The position numbers were made by a program, and so were the translations under genes. A DNA stretch of 64,000 nucleotides from Ruminococcus hominis (GTDB lineage: Bacteria > Bacillota > Clostridia > Lachnospirales > Lachnospiraceae): assembly GCF_014287355.1 (NCBI RefSeq), contig NZ_JACOPE010000001.1, positions 1,426,001 to 1,490,000 on the forward strand, read 5' to 3'. This document shows positions 41,704 through 50,536 of the stretch, one piece after another. The stretch's first letter is position 1; each line of letters opens with the position of its first letter. The notes beneath the pieces are model-generated. The model had not been told where the DNA came from. It searched no databases and saw nothing but the letters and a program-made list of their open reading frames with translations.

Positions 41704-43631
41704 GTAAAGAAGATATGAAGAGGAGAGGATGGAAGCAGGTAGACTTCGTATATGTAATTGGAGATGCCTATGTGGACCATCCTTCTTTTGGTCATGCAAT
41801 TATAAGCAGAATATTGGAATCCAGGGGATATAAAGTGGGGATTATATCACAACCAGACTGGAAAGATAAAAATAGTGTAACGATTTTTGGAGAACCAAGA
41901 CTTGGTTTCCTCGTATCGGCAGGAAATATGGATTCTATGGTAAACCATTATTCTGTTTCGAAAAAAAGAAGACCATCCGATGCGTATACACCAGGAGGGG
42001 TGATGGGAAAGCGACCAGACTATGCGGCGGTTGTATATGGTAATCTAATTCGTCAGACTTATAAGAATACACCAATCATTCTTGGCGGAATCGAGGCAAG
42101 TTTACGCCGATTGGCACATTATGATTATTGGTCAGATAAAGTAAAGCGTTCTGTTCTGCTGGATTCAGGGGCAGATATGATTTCTTATGGAATGGGTGAG
42201 CGCTCTATTGTAGAGATTGCAGATGCATTGAATGCAGGAATTGAAATACAGGATCTTACGTATTTAGATGGAACTGTTGTAAAAGTGAAAGATCTCGATT
42301 CTATATATGATGCCGAGATTTTACCTAGTTTTGAAGAAATAAAGGAAAGCAAAGAAACTTATGCCAGAAGTTTCTATAAGCAATATTGTAATACAGATCC
42401 TTTCTCTGGGAAAAGATTGGTTGAACCATATAACGAACATTTATATGTGGTGCAGAATCCACCGGCAAAACCACTTACACAGATGGAAATGGATGATGTG
42501 TATGCACTGCCTTATATGAGAACCTTTCATCCGTCCTATAAAAAAGATGGTGGGATTCCGGCAGCAAAGGAGATACAATTTAGTCTGATCAGTAACAGAG
42601 GGTGTTTTGGAGGATGCAGCTTCTGTGCATTGACCTTTCATCAGGGGCGTATTATTCAGACTCGTAGTAAAGAATCGCTGGTCCAGGAGGCAAAATTATG
42701 TATTCAGGAGCCAGAATTTAAAGGATATATTCACGATGTGGGAGGACCAACAGCGAATTTTAGACAACCTGCATGTAAAAAGCAATTAAAATATGGGGCA
42801 TGTACAAATAAGCAATGTTTGTTTCCAGAACCATGTAAGAATTTAGTTGCAGATCATAAAGAATATATTGATATATTGCGTACATTGAGAAGTCTGCCAA
42901 AAGTGAAAAAGGTATTTATCCGTTCAGGTATTCGATTTGATTATTTGCTTGCGGATAAAGATCCGACATTTTTAAAAGAACTCTGCGAATATCATGTCAG
43001 CGGACAACTAAAAGTTGCTCCGGAGCATGTTTCAGATGCAGTATTGCAGAAGATGGGAAAACCGAAAAATTCAGTGTATGAGACATTTACAAAGAAATTT
43101 TATAAGATGAATGAACAGCTTGAAAAAAAACAATATCTCGTACCATATTTGATGTCTTCACACCCGGGTTCGACACTGAAAGAAGCGGTGGAACTTGCTG
43201 AGTATTGCAGAGATTTAGGCTATATGCCGGAACAGGTACAGGATTTTTATCCAACTCCATCAACAATATCTACATGTATGTATTATACAGGATTGGATCC
43301 AAGAACAATGGAAGCGGTTTATGTACCAAAGAATCCGCATGAAAAAGCAATGCAAAGAGCACTCATACAATATCGTAATCCGGCAAATTATAATCTTGTA
43401 AAAGAGGCACTAGTTAAGGCGGGTAGAACAGATCTGATTGGATTTGACGAACAGTGTCTGATACGGCCTAGACAATTTGCAAAAGAAAAGCAGGATGCGG
43501 CGCCAAAACGTAAAGGCACAAATGTACAAAAGAAAAAAGCAGGGACTCGTGTAAATTCAAAAAACAGAGTAGATACTAAAAACAACAGAGTACGCTCTGG
43601 AAAGCGGAACAAAACAGAGAAGAGACGATAG
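41688..43631 (+). CDS. YgiQ family radical SAM protein
   Basis: 647 residues. N-terminal YgiQ domain (FVYVIGDAYVDHPSFGHAII), radical SAM core with the 4Fe-4S cysteines 306, 310 and 313 (CFGGCSFC), a second cysteine group (CKKQLKYGACTNKQCLFPEPCKN) and a C-terminal region. The last about 60 residues are extremely Lys/Arg-rich and probably disordered or nucleic-acid binding. The reaction is unknown. AGGAG lies 11 bases upstream, inside the pseudouridine synthase gene. Confidence 0.95.
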   Translation: MFLPISKEDMKRRGWKQVDFVYVIGDAYVDHPSFGHAIISRILESRGYKVGIISQPDWKDKNSVTIFGEPRLGFLVSAGNMDSMVNHYSVSKKRRPSDAYTPGGVMGKRPDYAAVVYGNLIRQTYKNTPIILGGIEASLRRLAHYDYWSDKVKRSVLLDSGADMISYGMGERSIVEIADALNAGIEIQDLTYLDGTVVKVKDLDSIYDAEILPSFEEIKESKETYARSFYKQYCNTDPFSGKRLVEPYNEHLYVVQNPPAKPLTQMEMDDVYALPYMRTFHPSYKKDGGIPAAKEIQFSLISNRGCFGGCSFCALTFHQGRIIQTRSKESLVQEAKLCIQEPEFKGYIHDVGGPTANFRQPACKKQLKYGACTNKQCLFPEPCKNLVADHKEYIDILRTLRSLPKVKKVFIRSGIRFDYLLADKDPTFLKELCEYHVSGQLKVAPEHVSDAVLQKMGKPKNSVYETFTKKFYKMNEQLEKKQYLVPYLMSSHPGSTLKEAVELAEYCRDLGYMPEQVQDFYPTPSTISTCMYYTGLDPRTMEAVYVPKNPHEKAMQRALIQYRNPANYNLVKEALVKAGRTDLIGFDEQCLIRPRQFAKEKQDAAPKRKGTNVQKKKAGTRVNSKNRVDTKNNRVRSGKRNKTEKRR

Positions 43632-43641
43632 GAGGTTGAAT

Positions 43642-44406
43642 ATGAAAATAGCAATCGTTACAGGAGCTTCTTCTGGAATGGGAAGAGAATTTGCAAAACA
43701 AATTACACATTTCTATAAAAATTTAGATGAAATCTGGGTAATTGCCAGACGAAAAGAACGGCTGGAAGAATTAGAAAAAACATTGCTGGTACCAGTGAGA
43801 ATATTTTGTGGGGATTTGCTTCATCCTCCGGTTTATCATGAATTAAGGGTAGCGTTAGAGGAAGAAAAGCCAGATATACGTATGCTGGTAAATGCGGCCG
43901 GATTCGGGAAAAGTGGGCTGGCAGAAGATATTTTAAAGGAAGATCAAAAAGTGCAATTAAAGATGATCGACCTGAATTGTATTGCGTTATCAAGAATGAC
44001 ATTTTTGTGTCTGGAATATATGAAAGAAGGAAGCAGGATTATTAACCTGGCTTCTGCGGCAGCGTTTTGTCCACAACCAGAGTTTGTTGTGTATGCTGCT
44101 ACAAAATCCTATGTTTTGAGTTTTTCGAGAGGATTAAACCGAGAGCTGAGACCACGCAATATTTATGTAACGGCAGTATGTCCCGGACCTGTAGATACAG
44201 AGTTTTTTAAAGTATCAGGTGAACTGGAAAATGTGTTGAAAAAATTAACCCTTGTAAAAGCTTCAAATGTAGTCAAAAAAGCACTGCAGGATTCAAGAAA
44301 GAAAAAAGAAGTTTCAGTTTATGGAATAGCAATGAAATGTGCCTGGGCAGGGACAAAAGTGATTCCACATTCTGTGATATTAAAAGCAATGACGAGAAAG
44401 AAGTAA
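43642..44406 (+). CDS. Short-chain dehydrogenase/reductase
   Basis: 254 residues; GGAGG at 43631-43635 sets the ATG at 43642 over an in-frame TTG at 43636. Rossmann motif TGASSGMG (7-14), NAAGFG, and the catalytic Tyr151/Lys155 in YAATK. The second half ends with a hydrophobic segment. Substrate unknown; the nearest kinds are DltE-like/YqjQ-like oxidoreductases. It follows ygiQ by 10 bases. Confidence 0.93.
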   Translation: MKIAIVTGASSGMGREFAKQITHFYKNLDEIWVIARRKERLEELEKTLLVPVRIFCGDLLHPPVYHELRVALEEEKPDIRMLVNAAGFGKSGLAEDILKEDQKVQLKMIDLNCIALSRMTFLCLEYMKEGSRIINLASAAAFCPQPEFVVYAATKSYVLSFSRGLNRELRPRNIYVTAVCPGPVDTEFFKVSGELENVLKKLTLVKASNVVKKALQDSRKKKEVSVYGIAMKCAWAGTKVIPHSVILKAMTRKK

Positions 44407-44422
44407 GGAGATAGTATTACAA

Positions 44423-45001
44423 ATGAAGAAAAGAAAAAAAGGTTCTCCGGGATATCTGGATTATAAAAAAAGAATGGAGATTCTTCGTGCAGTGATTTAT
44501 TTTTTAATCGTTGCAGCAATTATACTACTGGGGTACAGCCAGACTCATACTAAGAAGAATTTACTTACAGTGGTTGGAATTGTAGGATGTCTGCCGGCCT
44601 GTAAAGTATTGGTCGGGGTGATTACAAGGTGGCCGTATCATTCCATTGCTGCGGATAAGGCGAAAGAGATTACTCAGAAAGCATCTCTTCTTACTTTAGC
44701 ATTTGATCTTGTCGTGACAAGTACAGAAAAAATCATGCCAATCGAGTGCGTTGTGATTTCAGGAAATAAAATATTTGGATATGTTTCCAATTCAAAAGTA
44801 GATTTGAATTATGCAGCGAAGCATATTAAAACAATTTTGAATCAAAATCAATATGAAGGATTAACAGTAAAATTGTTTGATCAGTATTCCGCATTTCTGG
44901 CAAGAGCAGAAGGCCTTAATAATATTCAGACGATTGAGAAAAGTGATATGAAAGAGTATGAAGAGGGCATAAAAAATATTATTTTAAATATTTCTCTATA
45001 A
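44423..45001 (+). CDS. Conserved hypothetical membrane protein, 192 residues
   Basis: No family recognised. Basic N terminus, two membrane helices (about 21-41 and 47-65) and a cytoplasmic or external domain of about 125 residues, alpha/beta by pattern (LLTLAFDLVVTSTEKIMPIECVVI, KIFGYVSNSKVDLNYAAKHIKTIL). AAGGAG lies 12 bases upstream. Sits between the SDR and RluA-type genes in a tightly packed run, probably one transcript. Confidence 0.8.
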   Translation: MKKRKKGSPGYLDYKKRMEILRAVIYFLIVAAIILLGYSQTHTKKNLLTVVGIVGCLPACKVLVGVITRWPYHSIAADKAKEITQKASLLTLAFDLVVTSTEKIMPIECVVISGNKIFGYVSNSKVDLNYAAKHIKTILNQNQYEGLTVKLFDQYSAFLARAEGLNNIQTIEKSDMKEYEEGIKNIILNISL

Positions 45002-45025
45002 AACAGATAAAGAAAAGGATATGTT

Positions 45026-46006
45026 ATGCAAGAATTACATGTGACAGCGAATGAAGCAGGACAACGGTTGGATAAACTTTTGGCTAAATTTTTGAATCAG
45101 GCTCCAAAAAGTTTTCTATACAAAATGATGAGAAAAAAGAATATTGTCCTGAACGGAAAAAAATGTACAGGAAATGAGAAACTGAAACAAGGTGACAGTA
45201 TAAAATTATTTTTTTCAGATGAGACAATAGAGAAGTTTTCAGCAGGAACTTATGTAACACCGAAGAAAGAAAAAATAAATATGCTTCCGATTATATATGA
45301 AGATGAACAGGTTTTGCTTATGAATAAACCAGTAGGTGTATTATCGCAGAAAGCAAAGGATTCCGATGTATCTGCAGTTGAGATATTGATAAATTATTTA
45401 ATAGAAACAAACCAGCTTTCTAAAGAGCAGTTCAGAACCTTTCATCCATCCATTTGCAATCGTCTGGATCGGAATACAAGCGGAATTTTGGTGGCCGGAA
45501 AAACATTACCGGCACTTCAGGAGATGAATCGTTTCTTTAAAGAGCGTACAATTGCAAAATATTATCGGTGTCTTGTAAAAGGCAGAGTAATAAAAAACGA
45601 GGATTACATCAAAGGATATTTGGTAAAGGACCAGAAAACAAACAAGGTGAGTATAACAAAGAAAAAGACCGAAGAAGGTGTTCCAATAGAAACAGAATAT
45701 TGTGTCATTCAGAGCAATGACGAAGTGAGTTTGCTGGAAGTGCATCTTATTACCGGAAAGACACATCAGATTCGAGCTCATCTTGCATCCATAGGACATC
45801 CTATTATTGGAGATTACAAATACGGGGATAAGCAGATCAATGAGATGTACCGACAAGAATATGGTCTAAAATCGCAGCTTTTACATGCATATCGTCTGGA
45901 AATGCCGTCATCGGATGGAAGTCTGGCATATTTAAATGATAAAAAATTTGTTGCCGAGCTTCCTGATAAATTTATTAAAATCTGTAAGGATAAGGGTGTG
46001 TTATAA
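45026..46006 (+). CDS. RluA family pseudouridine synthase
   Basis: 326 residues. N-terminal S4 domain (QRLDKLLAKFLNQAPKSFLYKMMRKKNI) and an RluA catalytic domain with NRLDRNTSGILVAGK containing the catalytic Asp, plus HLITGKTHQIRAHLASIGHPIIGD. Converts uridines in 23S rRNA or tRNA. Resembles the RluC/RluD branch. Its stop overlaps the recU ATG (TAATG). Confidence 0.95.
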   Translation: MQELHVTANEAGQRLDKLLAKFLNQAPKSFLYKMMRKKNIVLNGKKCTGNEKLKQGDSIKLFFSDETIEKFSAGTYVTPKKEKINMLPIIYEDEQVLLMNKPVGVLSQKAKDSDVSAVEILINYLIETNQLSKEQFRTFHPSICNRLDRNTSGILVAGKTLPALQEMNRFFKERTIAKYYRCLVKGRVIKNEDYIKGYLVKDQKTNKVSITKKKTEEGVPIETEYCVIQSNDEVSLLEVHLITGKTHQIRAHLASIGHPIIGDYKYGDKQINEMYRQEYGLKSQLLHAYRLEMPSSDGSLAYLNDKKFVAELPDKFIKICKDKGVL

Positions 46007-46539
46007 TGGGAACATGGAATTCCAGAGGACTTAGAGGATCTACACTGGAGGATTTGATAAACCGGACCAATGAGCAGTATGAAGAATTGGGACTTGCATT
46101 GATCCAGAAGATTCCGACACCAATTACTCCGGTACAGATGGATAAAGAACATCGGCATATCACACTGGCATATTTTGATAAAATCAGTACAGTAGATTAT
46201 ATCGGTGCAGTGCAGGGGATTCCCATCTGTTTTGATGCAAAAGAATGTAGTGCGGATACATTTCCGCTGCAGAATGTACACGAACATCAGATTTCTTTTA
46301 TGGAAAAATATGAAAAGCAGGGAGGAATTTCATTTCTAATCATATATTATACGACGAAAGATGTGCTGTATTATATGAGATTTGAAGAAATAAAAAAGTT
46401 TTGGGAGCGTGCAATGCATGGGGGACGAAAGAGCTTCCGGTTTGATGAGCTGGATTCCCAATATATTATTCAACAGAAAAACAGGGCGTTTATTCCGTAT
46501 TTAAATTATGTTCAAAAGGATTTAGATACAAGGGATTGA
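46006..46539 (+). CDS. recU: Holliday junction resolvase RecU
   Basis: 177 residues. Firmicute counterpart of RuvC, cutting four-way junctions moved by RuvAB (encoded about 23 kb upstream). Family motifs: NSRGLRGSTLEDLINRTNEQY, KIPTPITPVQ, STVDYIGAVQGIPICFDAKE (the nuclease core with D, E, K of a PD-(D/E)xK fold), FPLQNVHEHQ and KQGGISFLIIYY. In Bacillus recU is next to ponA; here it is in a run with RNA-modification genes. The his promoter begins inside its last codons. Confidence 0.92.
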   Translation: MGTWNSRGLRGSTLEDLINRTNEQYEELGLALIQKIPTPITPVQMDKEHRHITLAYFDKISTVDYIGAVQGIPICFDAKECSADTFPLQNVHEHQISFMEKYEKQGGISFLIIYYTTKDVLYYMRFEEIKKFWERAMHGGRKSFRFDELDSQYIIQQKNRAFIPYLNYVQKDLDTRD

Positions 46540-46564
46540 CATTCAGAAAGAAAATTCGTATAAT
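46536..46564 (+). promoter_or_regulatory. Near-consensus promoter of the histidine operon
   Basis: Perfect TTGACA (46536-46541) and perfect TATAAT (46559-46564) with a 17-base spacer, the best promoter in the window. It starts in the last codons of recU; transcription from about 46571 leaves a leader of only about 44 bases, too short for a T-box or attenuator. Confidence 0.9.
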
Positions 46565-46614
46565 AACGTAAGATTTTAGTGTTTTAGCACGATAAAGTGA
46601 AGGGGCAAAGAATT

Positions 46615-47880
46615 ATGGAACAGAAATTACATACACCGGAAGGTGTCAGAGACATCTACAATTCAGAATGCAAGAAAAAACTGGCAGTTCAAGATAAACT
46701 ACATCAGCTTTTGCATTTATACGGATATCAGGATATTCAGACACCTACATTTGAATATTTCGATGTATTCCGAAAAGAAATCGGTACAATTGATTCCAGA
46801 GAATTATATAAATTTTTTGATCGCGAGGGTAATACACTTGCACTTCGTCCGGATATGACACCATCTATTGCAAGGGCAGTTGCAACATTATTTGAAACAG
46901 ACCGTGTGCCACTTCGTCTCTGTTATGTAGGTAATACATTTATCAATCGCACAAGCTATCAGGGAAGACTGAAAGAGAATACACAGCTTGGAGCTGAATT
47001 GATCGGAGATGATTCTATTGAAGCAGATGCAGAGATGATTGCGATGGTTGTAGATGGAATGAAACAGATAGGACTTTCTGAGTTTCAGGTGAGTATCGGA
47101 CATGTTGATTTTTTGAAAAGTCTGATGGATGAGACAAAATTGTCGGAAGAAATTAAGGAAGAATTATATTCATTGATCTTGAATCGTAATTTCTTCGGAG
47201 TAGATGAAGTACTTACAGAAAATCATGTGAGCAAAAAAATCCGTGATGAATTTCAAGTGCTGCCTGAATTAATGGGTGGAGTAGAAGTGTTGAAAAAAGC
47301 ATCTGCTGTAGCTACAGACAATAAAGCAAAAAAAGCAGTCGCACGTATGCTTAAAATTTACAAGATCCTTGCTTTTTATGGAGTGGAAGATCATATTACA
47401 TTTGATATGAGCATGTGTGGTAATTATGGGTATTACACCGGGGTTGTATTTAAGGCATATACATATGGAACCGGAGATGCAGTTGTGAGTGGTGGACGTT
47501 ATGATCATTTGATAGAAAAGTTTGGAAAGCAGACACCGTCGATTGGATTTGCAATTATTATTGATGAGCTGATGAGTGCACTCAGCCGTCAGAAAATTGC
47601 AGTTGAAACAGAAAAGACAAATCTTATTGTATATACAGATACCACATTAAAATGGGCCGTTTCTCTTGCAAAAGAATTCCGTCTCAGAGGAAAATGTATG
47701 GAATTAATAAAAAGAGAAGAACTGGAATCAAAAGAAGTTTATGTGGAGTATGGAAGACAGATGCATGCAGTTAGTTTAATGTATCTGAATGAAAACAGAA
47801 CGATTACAATGGTGAACCTGCGAAGCGGGAAAGAACGGGTAATTGATGTAGCAAAGAGGACAAAAACAGAATCAAATTAA
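46615..47880 (+). CDS. hisZ: ATP phosphoribosyltransferase regulatory subunit
   Basis: 421 residues. A histidyl-tRNA-synthetase-like protein without tRNA charging activity, needed with short HisG. TPEGVRDIYNSEC and LRPDMTPSIARAVAT (motif 2 region) and GGRYDHLIEKFGKQTPSIGFAI are recognisable. The C-terminal anticodon-binding domain is present but short. AAGGGG is 9 bases before the ATG at 46615; the in-frame GTG at 46597 is not used. First gene of hisZGDB-IE. Confidence 0.96.
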   Translation: MEQKLHTPEGVRDIYNSECKKKLAVQDKLHQLLHLYGYQDIQTPTFEYFDVFRKEIGTIDSRELYKFFDREGNTLALRPDMTPSIARAVATLFETDRVPLRLCYVGNTFINRTSYQGRLKENTQLGAELIGDDSIEADAEMIAMVVDGMKQIGLSEFQVSIGHVDFLKSLMDETKLSEEIKEELYSLILNRNFFGVDEVLTENHVSKKIRDEFQVLPELMGGVEVLKKASAVATDNKAKKAVARMLKIYKILAFYGVEDHITFDMSMCGNYGYYTGVVFKAYTYGTGDAVVSGGRYDHLIEKFGKQTPSIGFAIIIDELMSALSRQKIAVETEKTNLIVYTDTTLKWAVSLAKEFRLRGKCMELIKREELESKEVYVEYGRQMHAVSLMYLNENRTITMVNLRSGKERVIDVAKRTKTESN

Positions 47881-47898
47881 GAAATAGAGGGAACACAG

Positions 47899-48555
47899 AT
47901 GAGATATTTAACATTTGCTCTGACAAAAGGACGACTTGCAAAGAAAACATTAGAGATGTTAGAAAATCTTGGAATCACTTGTGAAGAAATGAAAGATAAG
48001 GATTCCAGAAAATTGATTTTTGTCAATGAAGAGTTGAAACTTAAGTTCTTCCTTGCGAAGGGACCGGATGTTCCGACTTATGTAGAATACGGAGCAGCCG
48101 ATATTGGAGTGGTCGGAAAAGATACAATCGTGGAAGAAGGACGTAAAATACATGAGGTGCTGGATCTTGGTTTTGGAAAATGTAAGATGTGCGTATGTGG
48201 TTACGAAAGCGCACGGGAATTGTTGCAGCACCATGAGTTGATTCGTGTTGCCACAAAGTATCCTAATATTGCAAAGGATTATTTTTATAATAAAAAACAT
48301 CAGACAGTTGAAATTGTAAAAATGAATGGTTCTATTGAGCTGGCACCAATTGTTGGACTTTCTGAAGTGATTGTAGATATTGTTGAAACCGGAACTACGT
48401 TGAAAGAGAATGGTTTGGTCGTGTTAGAGGAAGTGTGCCCACTTTCTGCAAGAATGATCGTTAATCCGGTGAGCATGCGTATGGAGAATGAAAGAATTAA
48501 TGAATTGATTACAAATTTACGTAATCTCTTACAGGAGGAGAAAAATGCGAATTGA
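47899..48555 (+). CDS. hisG: ATP phosphoribosyltransferase, short form
   Basis: 218 residues, the short form lacking the C-terminal regulatory domain, consistent with hisZ upstream. Commits ATP and PRPP to histidine synthesis. Motifs LTFALTKGRLAKKTLEMLE, DIGVVGKDTIVE and the PRPP loop IVDIVETGTTLKENGL. Last 11 bases overlap hisD. Confidence 0.98.
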   Translation: MRYLTFALTKGRLAKKTLEMLENLGITCEEMKDKDSRKLIFVNEELKLKFFLAKGPDVPTYVEYGAADIGVVGKDTIVEEGRKIHEVLDLGFGKCKMCVCGYESARELLQHHELIRVATKYPNIAKDYFYNKKHQTVEIVKMNGSIELAPIVGLSEVIVDIVETGTTLKENGLVVLEEVCPLSARMIVNPVSMRMENERINELITNLRNLLQEEKNAN

Positions 48556-49834
48556 GAAATTAGACGAAAATACGAAGAAAAATCTTCTGGAAAATCTTTT
48601 GAAACGTAGTCCGAACAGCTATGGTTCTTATGAAGCAAGTGTGCAGGAAATCCTGGATACAGTCAAAGAAAAAAGAGATGCTGCCTTATTTGAATATACT
48701 GAGAAATTTGATAAAGCAGTGATTAACGCACAGAATATTCAAGTGACTGAAGAAGAGATAAAGGAAGCTTATGAATGTGTAGATGAAGAGTTACTGAGAA
48801 TCATAAGAAGGGCATTAAAAAATATTGAATCTTACCATGCAAAACAAATGCAGTATAGTTGGTTTGACAGTAAACCTGATGGAACAATACTTGGACAGAA
48901 AGTTACGGCTCTTCAACGTGTCGGAGTTTATGTTCCGGGTGGAAAGGCGGTTTATCCATCTTCTGTTTTGATGAATATTATGCCTGCAAAAGTTGCCGGA
49001 GTTGAGGAAATCATTATGGTGACACCTCCCGGAAAAGACGGAAAGGTAAATCCTACAACACTGGTTGCTGCAAAAGAAGCAGGAGCAACAGCAGTTTATA
49101 AGGTTGGTGGAGCACAGGCAATTGCAGCACTTGCGTATGGAACAGAGAGTATACCAAAGGTAGATAAGATTGTCGGACCAGGTAATATTTACGTCGCACT
49201 TGCAAAGAAAGCTGTATATGGACATGTAAGTATTGATTCTATTGCCGGACCAAGCGAGATTCTTGTTTTGGCAGATGAGACTGCAAATCCACGTTATGTC
49301 GCAGCAGATCTGCTCTCTCAGGCAGAACATGACGAACTGGCTTCTGCAATTCTTGTGACAACAAGTAGTGAACTTGCAGAAAAAGTATCAGCAGAGACGG
49401 ACAAATTTATTCAGGAGTTATCCAGAGGTGAGATTATTCAGAAATCACTGGATAATTATGGACACATTTTAGTTGCAGATACAATGGAAGATGCAATTGA
49501 TGCTGCAAATGAGATTGCATCAGAACATTTAGAGATTATGACAGCAAACCCATTTGATGTTATGACAAAGATTCGCAATGCCGGGGCTATTTTTATCGGA
49601 GAATACAGCAGCGAACCTTTGGGAGATTATTTCGCAGGACCAAATCATATCCTGCCTACAAATGGAACTGCAAAATTCTTCTCTCCATTGTCAGTGGATG
49701 ATTTTTTAAAGAAATCCAGCATCATTTCTTATTCAAGAAATGCGTTAAGTGAGATTCATGAAGATATTGAAAAATTTGCAGAAGCAGAACAACTGACAGC
49801 ACATGCAAATTCTATTAAAGTAAGATTTGAATAA
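48545..49834 (+). CDS. hisD: Histidinol dehydrogenase
   Basis: 429 residues. Final two oxidations of histidine synthesis, NAD+ and Zn dependent. Motifs: VGVYVPGGKAVYPSSVLMN, VDKIVGPGNIYVALAKK, SIAGPSEILVLADE, LSQAEHDE (Zn-binding Gln/His), EHLEI and AGPNHILPT. AGGAGGAG lies 4-10 bases upstream, in the end of hisG. Confidence 0.98.
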   Translation: MRIEKLDENTKKNLLENLLKRSPNSYGSYEASVQEILDTVKEKRDAALFEYTEKFDKAVINAQNIQVTEEEIKEAYECVDEELLRIIRRALKNIESYHAKQMQYSWFDSKPDGTILGQKVTALQRVGVYVPGGKAVYPSSVLMNIMPAKVAGVEEIIMVTPPGKDGKVNPTTLVAAKEAGATAVYKVGGAQAIAALAYGTESIPKVDKIVGPGNIYVALAKKAVYGHVSIDSIAGPSEILVLADETANPRYVAADLLSQAEHDELASAILVTTSSELAEKVSAETDKFIQELSRGEIIQKSLDNYGHILVADTMEDAIDAANEIASEHLEIMTANPFDVMTKIRNAGAIFIGEYSSEPLGDYFAGPNHILPTNGTAKFFSPLSVDDFLKKSSIISYSRNALSEIHEDIEKFAEAEQLTAHANSIKVRFE

Positions 49835-49888
49835 AAGAGCTGACATTATTATTGTTAATAGAAATTAGTAGATAAGGAGATTATCTCA

Positions 49889-50479
49889 GTGGAAAAAAGA
49901 ATCGGAAATTGTATAAGAAAAACAAAAGAAACAGATATTGCAATTACAATTAATTTAGATGGACAGGGAAAGAATCAAATTGATACAGGTATTCCGTTTT
50001 TTGATCATATGTTAAATGGATTCGCAAGACATGGACTGTTTGATCTGGATGTAAAGGTTGTTGGTGATCTTGAGGTGGATTGTCACCATACTGTAGAAGA
50101 TACAGGTATTGTGTTAGGACAGGCAATCGCAGAAGCTTTGGGAGATAAAGCAGGCATCAAACGTTATGGCTCATTCCTGCTTCCAATGGATGAGACACTT
50201 GCACTTTGCGCAATTGACCTTTCAGGTCGTCCGTATCTGAATTTTCAGGCTGAATTTCCAACCGAGCATATTGGTGGATTAGATACTGAGATGATCAAAG
50301 AATTCTTTTATGCCGTAAGTTACAGTGCAGCCATGAATCTGCATTTGAAAATTATGGATGACGGAAACAGTCATCATATGGCAGAGGCTTTATTCAAAGC
50401 ATTCGGGAAAGCGTTAGATGCTGCAACTATGGAAGAGCCTCGTATGAAAGACGTCTGGTCTACAAAAGGCAGCTTATAG
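49889..50479 (+). CDS. hisB: Imidazoleglycerol-phosphate dehydratase
   Basis: 196 residues, GTG start after AAGGAG. Monofunctional dehydratase without a histidinol-phosphatase domain. Two Mn-binding repeats: FFDHMLNGFARHG and DCHHTVEDTGIVLGQA, then the second copy with EHIGGLDTEMIKEFF and DGNSHHMAEALFKAFGKAL. Gaps of 54 and 57 bases on either side. Confidence 0.97.
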   Translation: MEKRIGNCIRKTKETDIAITINLDGQGKNQIDTGIPFFDHMLNGFARHGLFDLDVKVVGDLEVDCHHTVEDTGIVLGQAIAEALGDKAGIKRYGSFLLPMDETLALCAIDLSGRPYLNFQAEFPTEHIGGLDTEMIKEFFYAVSYSAAMNLHLKIMDDGNSHHMAEALFKAFGKALDAATMEEPRMKDVWSTKGSL

Positions 50480-50536
50480 GTTACTGCTTGGAGGAATCCA
50501 ATAACAGTAACACTTATAAAGGAGTGGTAACATAAC

